DNA from: Deltaproteobacteria bacterium | GTDB taxonomy: Bacteria > Desulfobacterota > Binatia > UBA12015 | Length of the DNA stretch: 6,028 nt | Direction of reading: 5' to 3' | Assembly (NCBI GenBank): GCA_003447545.1 | Contig: DLYX01000129.1 | Location: 1 to 6,028, forward strand | Shown: piece by piece, positions 1-6,028 of the stretch | Layout: the number at the start of each line of letters is the position of its first letter | Numbering within the stretch: position 1 is the stretch's first letter | The notes under the pieces: model-generated | Databases searched by the model: none | What the model was told of the DNA's origin: nothing | The model's input: the letters and a program-made list of their open reading frames with translations, nothing else | Made by a program: the position numbers and the translations under genes

Positions 1-2044
1 GCCGCAAGTATCCGTGGAACAGAGTTTGTTCCATAAGCGTCGATTTCCCGGATCCGGACACACCCGTGATGCAGGTCAGTCTTTCCCTGGGTATCTTCAC
101 TGTCAGGTCACGTAAATTATTCTCCCGAGCACCCTTGATGGTCATGAAGGATCGGGATCCCGGCTTGGGTCTTGCCTCGCGATCGGCACGACGGTCCCGA
201 AGCATGCGACCTGTCTCCGAGGAAGCCTCGGACAACTTCGCGGGAGGACCCGCAAACACAATCTGGCCACCCTCGCTCCCACCACCCGGGCCCAAATCGA
301 TCAGGAACTCCGCACCCTCGATCAGAACCGGGTCATGCTCGACGAGTACGACCGTATTGCCGGCGTCGGTCAGACGTCCAAGAACTCGCAACAAGCGCTC
401 GGAATCCCGAGAATGAAGACCGATGGTCGGCTCGTCGAGACAATAAAGTGTCTCGGTCAGCGAAGCCCCCAGGGCACTCGCGAGATGGATCCTCTGGGCC
501 TCGCCGCCCGACAAGGTGCGCGCCTGCCGCGAAAGGCTTAAATATTCCAGTCCGACTTCCACCAGGTATCGGAGCCGATTACGGATATCGTCCAATAGCC
601 GGGACCCACGCGCCGACGCGGCCGAATCAAGCTCGAGAGATTCCACCCACGCGAGAAGGTCCCCGATCGACTGGACGGCAAGGTCCGCCATCGACTGACC
701 ATCGATTCGCACCGCGAGCGCCTCCGGGCGCAATCGAGAGCCAGCGCAGGCTGTGCAAGGCGTATAGCCGCGATAGCGCGCCAGCAGCACGCGTACATGG
801 GTTTTATAACGCTTGCGCTCCAGCCATCGAAAAAATCCCTGCAGTCCGAAAAACCGCTCACGGCCGACCTTGCTTCCGGCCTCCTCGCCGTCCATCACGA
901 AGGCCTGCTCGGACGCCTTGAGTTTCGCCCACGGCACGTCCGTGCGCACTCCATGCTCACGTGCGGTACGCAGCATCCATCGATGCAATCGGCGGTTGGC
1001 AGGCGTCGCCCAAATCGCAAGCGCGTCGTCCTCGAGTGTACGGCGGGGATCGGGAATCACCTTTGACATATCGATCCCACCGATGCGCCCGAAACCTTCA
1101 CAATCCGGACAGGCCCCGAGGGGACTGTTGAAGGAGAAAAGATTCGGCGTCGGCTCCGGCATCGCGCGTCCGCAGGGCCGACAAGTGAAGCGACGATCAA
1201 GTTCGATCGTCGTTTCCTCCTCTTCCAAAAAGAGCGACACCCGCCCCTCCGCCAACGCGAACCCTGCTTCGAGTGCCTCGCGCATACGGGCGCCTCTGGT
1301 CTTGCCTACCGTCAGGCGATCCACCACGACGGGAAGAAATCTTCCACCCTTGTCGACCGCTCTCGGCTTTCGGACGGCAACTTTCTTCTTCTTGCGGCGC
1401 CCACGTACCGGCCGATCGCTCCCAGCCAGATAAGCGGCCGGGCGCTCTGCTGCGATCGGCAAATCTCCCAGCTGAGAATCCTCCTCGAGTCGCACCAGAT
1501 TTCCATCGATCAGGAGGCGGCGATAACCATTCTTGAGCAAACCGGCGAGCAGATCTTCCGTGGGAATTTCGCCCACCGGGACAGGTGCCACCACCAACAC
1601 CACCTGTCCCTTCGGCAGTCCGCGTAACTCCGCGAGGCCTGTTTCAGGATCATCCCGCAGAACACGCCCGCCGCAGTCGGGGCATGATGTCTCACCGGCA
1701 TTGGCAAAGAGAAGACGCAGATGGTCGTTGATCTCGGTAATCGTCCCGACCGTCGAGCGAGCGTTCCGGATCGTATTCTTCTGAGCCAACGCAAGGGCGG
1801 GTGGAATATTTGAAATAAAATCGACGTCGGGACGTTCCATACGTTCGAGAAACATTCGCGAGTAGGTCGACATCGATTGCACAAAACGCCTTTGACCTTC
1901 CGCATAGAGCGTATCAAAAACGAGGCTCGATTTTCCGGAACCCGAGACCCCCGTTACCACAGTCAATTTTCGGGACGGAATCGCGCAATCGATTCCCGAG
2001 AGGTTATGCGTTCGGGCCCCACGGATTTCGATTTCACTCTGCAC
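1..2044 (-). CDS. uvrA: UvrA-family excinuclease ABC subunit A, 5' part only (runs off the left edge)
   Basis: ATPase that recognises bulky DNA lesions and loads UvrB in nucleotide excision repair; cytoplasmic. I read about 681 codons without a stop. Counting from GTG at 2044, the first Walker A is GVSGSGKSS with Lys38 (Lys37 in E. coli UvrA). A CPDC pair lies at 121-124. The insertion-domain zinc module is C288-X2-C291-X20-C312-X2-C315. The ABC signature LSGGEAQRI begins at 511, and Walker B is CLDEP with Asp537-Glu538, followed by TIGLH. The second Walker A, GVSGSGKSTL with Lys667, lies just before the edge; the C-terminal zinc finger and second ABC signature are outside the window. The start is chosen because it puts IEIRGARTHNL at the N-terminus and Lys38 at the usual place. 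In-frame GTG at 2080 and TTG at 2116 are alternatives, and an in-frame TAA lies just beyond them. Residues about 212-228 are strongly basic, and the insertion domain is not canonical, so a UvrA paralogue is possible. UvrA family membership is certain; the subtype is not. Confidence 0.96.
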   Translation of the reverse strand, partial: MQSEIEIRGARTHNLSGIDCAIPSRKLTVVTGVSGSGKSSLVFDTLYAEGQRRFVQSMSTYSRMFLERMERPDVDFISNIPPALALAQKNTIRNARSTVGTITEINDHLRLLFANAGETSCPDCGGRVLRDDPETGLAELRGLPKGQVVLVVAPVPVGEIPTEDLLAGLLKNGYRRLLIDGNLVRLEEDSQLGDLPIAAERPAAYLAGSDRPVRGRRKKKKVAVRKPRAVDKGGRFLPVVVDRLTVGKTRGARMREALEAGFALAEGRVSLFLEEEETTIELDRRFTCRPCGRAMPEPTPNLFSFNSPLGACPDCEGFGRIGGIDMSKVIPDPRRTLEDDALAIWATPANRRLHRWMLRTAREHGVRTDVPWAKLKASEQAFVMDGEEAGSKVGRERFFGLQGFFRWLERKRYKTHVRVLLARYRGYTPCTACAGSRLRPEALAVRIDGQSMADLAVQSIGDLLAWVESLELDSAASARGSRLLDDIRNRLRYLVEVGLEYLSLSRQARTLSGGEAQRIHLASALGASLTETLYCLDEPTIGLHSRDSERLLRVLGRLTDAGNTVVLVEHDPVLIEGAEFLIDLGPGGGSEGGQIVFAGPPAKLSEASSETGRMLRDRRADREARPKPGSRSFMTIKGARENNLRDLTVKIPRERLTCITGVSGSGKSTLMEQTLFHGYLR

Positions 2045-2121
2045 CTCGGCTTGAATATCTATCCTCGCCAGAAAAAGCACCTCGGGCCGGCGAGAGCGCG
2101 CGATCGAATCAACCAACCCAC
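2045..2121. promoter_or_regulatory. Divergent intergenic region between uvrA and pgeF
   Basis: This stretch separates two genes that point away from each other, so at least one promoter for each would be expected here or just inside the opposite gene. That is inference from layout. I looked for -35/-10 pairs on both strands and found no convincing sigma-70 match, and no clear palindromic operator or SOS-type box. If uvrA begins at one of its upstream alternative codons (2080 or 2116), the gap almost disappears. Confidence 0.3.
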
Positions 2122-2805
2122 GTGGTAGAGAAGAAGTCGGTGATTAAGGATCGGCAACTTGACCGCTGGAATTCACGCGGGATTCTCCATGGGTTTTCGG
2201 GCCCCGAAGCTCCTCCGACGACCAAACCATTGCCAGTGCGCGTCCAGCAGGTCCATGGCAACCATTGCCTCGAGGTATCCGCAGAAACACCCTCGCCGGC
2301 CGGCGAAAGCGATGCCCTGATCAGCCTGACTCCGGGGGTAGCCGTCGCCATCGCCACCGCCGATTGCGTTCCCATTTTATTAAGCAACAGGAGCGCAGAT
2401 GCGGTCGCCGCCATTCACGCAGGTTGGCGGGGTACTCTCCAGAATATCGCTGCCGTGGTGGTAGGGTCTCTCGGAGAGCGAGGCATCGATCCGCAGGACC
2501 TTGAAGCGGCCATCGGACCCGCGATCGGTCCTTGCTGTTTTGAAGTCGAGAGCGAATTCGAAGCGCGATTCGTAGATACCCTCGGAGACGAGACTCGCCA
2601 ACACTGGCAACCGGGCCGAGAAGGACATGGGGCTTTGGACTTGCCGGGTCTCAACCGGATGCTGCTGACTCGCGCGGGCGTTCCGGAGGATGCAATCCAT
2701 CAGGTCGGCCCTTGTACTTTTTGCGGCGGCGACGCCTTCGCCTCTTATCGTCGCGATGGTGAGGCAGCCGGGCGACAAATCAGCTGGATTCGGGCAGCCA
2801 GATGA
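2122..2805 (+). CDS. pgeF: PgeF/YfiH (YlmD, multicopper-oxidase-like Cu/Zn) family protein
   Basis: Member of the YfiH/YlmD/LACC1 family. E. coli PgeF (YfiH) is described as an editing enzyme that keeps L-Ser out of peptidoglycan precursors, while other members act on purine nucleosides, so the substrate here is open. The three metal and active-site residues are visible: His45 in QQVHGN, Cys82 in ATADCVP and His99 in AIHAGWRG, with the family's spacing. Also typical are AAIGPAIGPCCFEV (129-142) and a C-terminal SYRRDGEAAGRQ (208-219). At 227 residues it is shorter than the usual ~240-250. The shortfall is N-terminal: the family's TRxGG...NLG...GD...NR segment is missing between HGF (23-25) and the first His. 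The start at GTG 2122 gives the longest form; GTG at 2140 has a somewhat better purine-rich leader (AGAG and GAAG, 2127-2136) and is equally plausible. The stop overlaps the mutY start by ATGA, so the two are probably coupled. Confidence 0.93.
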   Translation: MVEKKSVIKDRQLDRWNSRGILHGFSGPEAPPTTKPLPVRVQQVHGNHCLEVSAETPSPAGESDALISLTPGVAVAIATADCVPILLSNRSADAVAAIHAGWRGTLQNIAAVVVGSLGERGIDPQDLEAAIGPAIGPCCFEVESEFEARFVDTLGDETRQHWQPGREGHGALDLPGLNRMLLTRAGVPEDAIHQVGPCTFCGGDAFASYRRDGEAAGRQISWIRAAR

Positions 2806-3845
2806 GTGCCGCCGGGACGGCGACAGATCGAACGGACGAAGCACGCAATCGGCGTCTGCGGCGCACGCTTCTTGCGTGGTGGGATGCCGGCCATAACGAC
2901 CTGCCCTGGAGAGGGCGCACGGATTCCTACGGAATCTGGATCTCCGAGGCCATGGCCCAGCAGACACGCTTGGCCGTCGTCGCACCCGCATGGGAGAGGT
3001 TCCTGAAACGCTTCCCGGATATCGAGAGCCTGGCGGTTGCCAACGAGGACGATGTGCTCGCTCTCTGGTCGGGTCTCGGCTACTACTCGCGCGCACGCTC
3101 GCTCCACCGCGCCGCTCGGACACTGCATGCCAGCGGTGCCACCCAGTTCCCCACAAGTTGGGAGGAGGCGCTAAGCCTGCCCGGCGTAGGCGATTATACC
3201 GCTGCCGCCGTGCTCTCCATCGCGCATCAGAAACCCTATGCCGCTGTCGATGGGAACGTGACCCGCGTTTTATCCAGATTGGATCGGCTAGGCGTTGCGG
3301 ACCATAAGCGCGAGCCCTACGCGGGTCGGGCGCAAACTCTCCTTCACCCGAAACGCCCCGGGGACTGGAACGAAGCCTTGATGGAACTCGGCGAGACCCA
3401 TTGCCGTCCCCGAAACCCCGATTGCCCCGCCTGCCCCTGGCGTTCGGACTGCACAGCCCATCAAGACGGGGTCGTGGAGCAACACCCGCCGCCAAAAGCA
3501 CGGCGAAAGATCACCCGTGAAGGGATTCGAGTCGAACTGATCCGTGATTCCGAGAGCCGACTTCTCCTGCAAAAAGGAAACTTTCAGGCTCTCCCTCATC
3601 TATGGCTACCGCCGATCCAGTCGATACCAGCGCCGCTTTCCCGAGGTGACTTCCGGCACGCCATCGTGCATCGCGTCTTTGAGGTCCATGTGATCACGCG
3701 CGAGGTCACCTCTCGAAGACTCCAGAAAGAGTTGCGAAAGGATTCGGACACGGCGGAGTGCCGGATTTTCACTCCGGCAGAGCTCGAATCGATCGGTCGA
3801 TCCTCTCTCCTCACAAAGTCTCTGCGACAGGCTGGGTGGGCTTGA
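2802..3845 (+). CDS. mutY: A/G-specific adenine DNA glycosylase MutY
   Basis: Base-excision-repair glycosylase that removes adenine mispaired with 8-oxoguanine; cytoplasmic. The 347 residues match the family's usual ~350. The N-terminal catalytic domain has LPWRG (34-38), catalytic Glu49 in WISEAMAQQT, and LWSGLGYYSRAR (89-99). The helix-hairpin-helix is LPGVGDYTAAAV (126-137), and catalytic Asp150 lies in AVDGNVTRVLSRL. The iron-sulfur loop is complete: C201-X6-C208-X2-C211-X5-C217. After a linker (about 222-240), a NUDIX-like C-terminal domain follows, which reads 8-oxoG in known MutY proteins. Its recognition loop reads RHAIVH (285-290), where well-studied MutY enzymes have RHTFSH, so the serine of the FSH motif is Val289. 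ATG 2802 overlaps the pgeF stop by ATGA and has only a weak Shine-Dalgarno, which fits translational coupling. The gene faces uvrA across the pgeF upstream region, so repair functions cluster here. Identification is secure. Confidence 0.97.
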   Translation: MSAAGTATDRTDEARNRRLRRTLLAWWDAGHNDLPWRGRTDSYGIWISEAMAQQTRLAVVAPAWERFLKRFPDIESLAVANEDDVLALWSGLGYYSRARSLHRAARTLHASGATQFPTSWEEALSLPGVGDYTAAAVLSIAHQKPYAAVDGNVTRVLSRLDRLGVADHKREPYAGRAQTLLHPKRPGDWNEALMELGETHCRPRNPDCPACPWRSDCTAHQDGVVEQHPPPKARRKITREGIRVELIRDSESRLLLQKGNFQALPHLWLPPIQSIPAPLSRGDFRHAIVHRVFEVHVITREVTSRRLQKELRKDSDTAECRIFTPAELESIGRSSLLTKSLRQAGWA

Positions 3846-3893
3846 GTAACCGATGGCATTGCACTGTCGCGCAGGGCAAGGCATGGAAAATTC

Positions 3894-4793
3894 ATGAGCG
3901 ATGAATGTCTGGGAATCGATCTGGGAGGCACCAAGATCGAAGGGGTCCGGATGGGGCCTGCTGGCCGCGTGCTTCATCGATACAGAATCCCGACGAATCA
4001 GGAGGACGGCTACGAAGCGATCCTTGACCGTATTCGGCAAGTCGTCAGCGAATTGGAAGGAAGCGGCGGGAGATTACCTCTCGGCATCGGGACTCCCGGT
4101 TCCATTTCAAGCCGGGATGGAACACTCAAGAACTCCAATACCCAATGTCTCAATGGCAAACGACTTCATGAGGATCTGCAAACCCTGCTGGAGCGCAAAA
4201 TTCACCTCGAAAATGACGCGAACTGCTTTGCCCTCGCCGAATCCAAGTTGGGTGCCGCTCGAAATTCCGCGGTCGTCTTTGGCGTCATCCTGGGCACGGG
4301 TGTCGGTGGCGGAATCATTCTGGGAGGGAAAATCTGGAGCGGGCCGCAGCATATCGCCGGCGAGTGGGGGCATCATAAAATCGATGACCGTGGGCACCTA
4401 TGCTACTGTGGCGGCCGCGGTTGCGTCGAATCGCGCTTGTCCGGCCCCGCGCTCTCTCAGTCGTACAGGGAGGCTACCGGCAAAGCATCCGATGCCGCAG
4501 GGGTCCTCCAGGATCTTCGCGATGGCCATTCTGAGGCAAGGGAGGTTTTTTCTGGCTGGATTCAGAATTTTGGCCGCGCGATGGCCAATGTCATCAACAT
4601 TCTGGATCCGGAAGTCGTGGTGCTGGGTGGCGGGCTCTCCAATATCGACGAAATTTATGAAATGGGGCCGCCCGCAATCGCGGCCCATCTGTTCAATGAC
4701 GAACTGTGCACCCCCATTATGCGAAACGAATTGGGAGATTCTGCCGGAGTGCTGGGAGCGGCCCTCCTCGCCAAGTCGACAACCAACGGCTAG
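3894..4793 (+). CDS. ROK-family sugar kinase, most like fructokinase/mannokinase Mak
   Basis: ATP-dependent kinase that phosphorylates a free hexose in the cytoplasm. The 299 residues are the normal length for a ROK kinase. Visible motifs in order: phosphate-binding GIDLGGTKIEG (7-17), GIGTPGSIS (64-72), KNSNTQCLNG (79-88), and catalytic Asp108 in LENDANCFALAES. Then come LGTGVGGG (133-140), the sugar and zinc motif GEWGHH (156-161) with His160, and the ROK zinc cluster C170-Y-C172-GGRG-C177-V-E. NILDPEVVVLGGGLSN (235-250) is the C-terminal ATP-site segment. Several of these (PGSIS, KN-N--LNG, AGEWGH, CYCG--GC-E, NILDP-VVVLGGG-SN) resemble E. coli Mak more than NagK, so fructose or mannose is my best guess for substrate; GlcNAc or glucose cannot be excluded. 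No N-terminal DNA-binding domain is present, so it is not a NagC/Mlc-type repressor. It lies 48 bases after mutY. The Shine-Dalgarno is weak (GGA at 3885-3887), and no other in-frame ATG or GTG lies between the mutY stop and this start. Confidence 0.92.
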   Translation: MSDECLGIDLGGTKIEGVRMGPAGRVLHRYRIPTNQEDGYEAILDRIRQVVSELEGSGGRLPLGIGTPGSISSRDGTLKNSNTQCLNGKRLHEDLQTLLERKIHLENDANCFALAESKLGAARNSAVVFGVILGTGVGGGIILGGKIWSGPQHIAGEWGHHKIDDRGHLCYCGGRGCVESRLSGPALSQSYREATGKASDAAGVLQDLRDGHSEAREVFSGWIQNFGRAMANVINILDPEVVVLGGGLSNIDEIYEMGPPAIAAHLFNDELCTPIMRNELGDSAGVLGAALLAKSTTNG

Positions 4794-4812
4794 TCTGAAG
4801 GAAATCATCTGC

Positions 4813-4818
4813 GGAGGA
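4813..4818 (+). promoter_or_regulatory. Strong Shine-Dalgarno (GGAGGA) for the YceI-like gene
   Basis: GGAGGA lies 5 bases before ATG 4824. It is the only near-consensus ribosome binding site among the plus-strand genes of the window and fixes this start. The upstream genes rely on weak or overlapping sites, so this one is probably translated independently and at a higher level. Confidence 0.8.
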
Positions 4819-4823
4819 AAACT

Positions 4824-5438
4824 ATGATCTGGAAACCATTTCTCGTCGCCATGGCTCTCGCCAGCACTTCGGTGGGTGCAACGCTTGCTCATGCTGAATG
4901 CACCTACAATCTGAATGCGGACGGCGTTCAGGCTGAATGGACGGCCTTCAAATTCACCAGCAAGGCTCCCGTCAGTGGGAATTTTGCCGACACCACGCTC
5001 GAAGGTCCGCGAGAAGCGAAGACTCTAACCGCCCTGGCCGAGGGGCTGTCGATGAAGATCGTCGGAAAATCCGTGAAAACGGGAAACCCCGGTCGTGATG
5101 CAACCGTCGCCGGCTTCTTCTTTGCGTTCATGAAAGACAGCGGCAATATCACCGGCAAGGCCACCAAGGTCGAAGGCGATGATACCAGCGGCACCGTTCA
5201 TATCGACATCACCATGAACGGGGAAACCCGCGACGTTCCTTTTGCCTATACGATTGGCAAGGATGGCACCGTGGCCGCGAAGGCCTCGATCGATATTCTC
5301 GACTTTCGCATGAAGCCGGCGTACGACCAGATCCACAAGGCCTGTGAAGGGCAACATACCGGCGACGACGGCATCTCCAAGACGTGGACTCAGGTGGACC
5401 TCGCCTTGAGGGGAAACTTCACGTCCAACTGCGGCTGA
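4824..5438 (+). CDS. YceI-like periplasmic protein with signal peptide
   Basis: Predicted secreted protein of 204 residues. The N-terminus is a Sec signal peptide: Lys4, a hydrophobic stretch at about 5-20, and a likely cut after AHA (24) before Glu25. The mature part begins CTYNL and has WTAFKFTSKAPVSGNF (39-54), which resembles the YceI opening strand pair (W-x-x-x-K...V-G-x-F). Alternating polar and hydrophobic strands follow (VHIDITMNGETRDVPF, 125-140), then a near-terminal LRGNFTSNCG. YceI proteins are lipocalin-like beta barrels that bind isoprenoid or other amphiphilic ligands; ligand and role here are unknown. There are three cysteines in the mature protein (26, 174, 203); Cys26 next to the cut site is not in a proper lipobox, so it is probably not a lipoprotein. 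It lies 30 bases after the kinase gene and ends just before a large inverted repeat. Family assignment is by visible resemblance and is good but not certain. Confidence 0.8.
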   Translation: MIWKPFLVAMALASTSVGATLAHAECTYNLNADGVQAEWTAFKFTSKAPVSGNFADTTLEGPREAKTLTALAEGLSMKIVGKSVKTGNPGRDATVAGFFFAFMKDSGNITGKATKVEGDDTSGTVHIDITMNGETRDVPFAYTIGKDGTVAAKASIDILDFRMKPAYDQIHKACEGQHTGDDGISKTWTQVDLALRGNFTSNCG

Positions 5439-5456
5439 TCACAAAGCGACCCCGAA

Positions 5457-5509
5457 ACCCTTCGGAGTCACTCCCGCCAATCTTTGGCAGTCGAGTGAAT
5501 CCGAAGGGT
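5457..5509. terminator. Composite hairpin between convergent genes, candidate bidirectional terminator
   Basis: The outer arms 5457-5473 and 5493-5509 form 17 paired positions with a single internal mismatch (G5467 opposite A5499). Inside lies a second perfect 5-bp stem, GCCAA (5476-5480) with TTGGC (5484-5488), closed by a 3-base loop. It begins 18 bases after the YceI-like stop and ends 26 bases before the stop of the gene arriving on the other strand, the expected place for a shared terminator. No run of T follows on either strand, so it is not a textbook intrinsic terminator. It may act as an RNA 3'-end stabiliser or work with Rho. Confidence 0.6.
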
Positions 5510-5535
5510 CCCGGAAACAGCCCCGGACAGCGTCT

Positions 5536-6028
5536 CTAGAAATTATCCTCTTCGTCCATGAAAGCTGGACTCGGCTCTCCCTCCGACACCAGATCCGCGA
5601 ATATCGTGAGGTAGTTCTGGTAGCGAATCATGCCCGAGACGGGCTGGAGAGAGAGCCCGAAGAAGCTCGGCAGCGGGAAGCTGCCCAGCTCCCCCTGTAA
5701 TGCCGGCAAAGCGAGTTCCAGCATGGGCGGGAGAAGTGCTTCCACTTCAGACGGCGCCACAAAGAGCGGGTTGCTCAAGAGAGTGACATCGATGCTCTCG
5801 ACCACAGGCGCTCCGATCTGGATGTCGAGACCCGTATCTCCTGCTTCCAGACTCAACCCGAGCTCCATATCGACTGCAGCTGAAAGGCGGACGGCGTCAC
5901 CGGCGTTCGGCTGGACGATCTCGATCAGCAACTGCGCGAGGTAGAGTGTCGCAACCTCTCCGTTCGGTCCTTCCGAATCCGTGACGATCGGCGCGAGACT
6001 CGGCGCGATTCGCACCTCCAGAGGAGTC
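5536..6028 (-). CDS. Hypothetical protein, C-terminal part only (enters from the right edge)
   Basis: An open frame of 163 codons plus a TAG stop continues past the window's right edge, so the true start is not visible; an internal GTG at 6015 could be mistaken for it. I do not recognise the family. The sequence has no cysteine, is rich in Leu, Pro, Val and acidic residues, and alternates short hydrophobic stretches (VATLYLAQLLIEIVQP; VDMELGLSLEAG) with Gly/Pro/Asp turns, suggesting a mostly beta-strand fold. Toward the end come a Pro/Leu-rich segment (EALLPPMLELALPALQGELG), then FPLPSFFGLSLQPVSG, and an acidic tail, MDEEDNF. No clear transmembrane helix is present in this part. The pattern loosely recalls secreted or envelope lipid-binding-type proteins, but that is only a guess. 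That it is a real gene is supported by its open frame to the edge and its convergence on the hairpin. Confidence 0.75.
   Translation of the reverse strand, partial: TPLEVRIAPSLAPIVTDSEGPNGEVATLYLAQLLIEIVQPNAGDAVRLSAAVDMELGLSLEAGDTGLDIQIGAPVVESIDVTLLSNPLFVAPSEVEALLPPMLELALPALQGELGSFPLPSFFGLSLQPVSGMIRYQNYLTIFADLVSEGEPSPAFMDEEDNF

Noticed and set aside
172..921. A 249-codon plus-strand frame antisense to uvrA (and a similar one at 813-1433).
   Set aside because: Extreme Arg/Pro/Ser content and no motif; the minus strand carries an unbroken UvrA frame here.
2051..2080. TTGAAT as a possible -35 box for pgeF.
   Set aside because: No acceptable -10 sequence lies at 16-18 bases downstream.
2078..2116. 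Upstream start codons for uvrA (GTG 2080, TTG 2116).
   Set aside because: Neither has a clear Shine-Dalgarno, and both add residues before the conserved IEIRGARTHNL N-terminus and move Walker A Lys from 38 to 50 or 62. Kept only as alternatives.
2380..3501. A 373-codon minus-strand frame opposite pgeF and mutY.
   Set aside because: It is very Arg/Ser/Pro-rich, has no domain signature, and lies fully antisense to two well-identified genes; typical of GC-rich coding DNA.
4396..4440. Zinc cluster in the kinase taken as a hint of a NagC/Mlc-type transcription repressor.
   Set aside because: The cluster is shared by ROK kinases, and there is no N-terminal winged-helix domain: the ATP-binding motif begins at residue 7.
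3901..4827. A 308-codon plus-strand frame slightly longer than the kinase gene, ending in an ATGA overlap with the YceI-like start.
   Set aside because: Its translation has no recognisable motif and is Ser/Pro/Arg/Trp-rich in the way shadow frames are, while the overlapping frame holds every ROK motif in order. The ATGA overlap is coincidental.

Overview
This window reads as ordinary chromosomal DNA from a fairly GC-rich Gram-negative bacterium. Two things point that way: a periplasmic YceI-like protein with a classical signal peptide, and a Mak-type ROK sugar kinase resembling proteobacterial enzymes. The overall style, including an atypical UvrA and a probable secreted hypothetical protein with no recognisable domain, would fit a deltaproteobacterial or related environmental lineage. 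That placement is an impression, not something proved here. I see no mobile element, CRISPR array, tRNA, rRNA or integration scar.

Layout. (1) Positions 1-2044, minus strand: the N-terminal ~680 codons of an UvrA-family protein. The frame is open throughout and runs off the left edge just after the second Walker A motif. (2) A short divergent gap (2045-2121), then a plus-strand run of four genes. These are pgeF (YfiH/YlmD family, 2122-2805), mutY (2802-3845, overlapping pgeF by ATGA), a ROK-family sugar kinase most like fructokinase Mak (3894-4793), and a YceI-like secreted protein (4824-5438) with the only strong Shine-Dalgarno in the window. (3) A long two-part inverted repeat (5457-5509) between converging genes, probably a terminator or mRNA-end structure. 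(4) Positions 5536-6028, minus strand: the C-terminal part of an unrecognised protein that enters from the right edge.

How the genes relate. UvrA (lesion recognition in nucleotide excision repair) faces mutY (removal of adenine opposite 8-oxoguanine) across one intergenic region, so two DNA-repair genes sit back to back. pgeF and mutY are probably translationally coupled. The kinase and the YceI-like gene follow with gaps of 48 and 30 bases and could belong to the same transcript, but no functional link to repair is visible. The most notable points are the non-canonical insertion-domain sequence and basic stretch in the UvrA, the loss of the usual N-terminal segment in PgeF, a substitution in the 8-oxoG-recognition loop of MutY, and the composite inverted repeat without a U-tract. 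Nothing here strongly suggests an undescribed multi-gene system.
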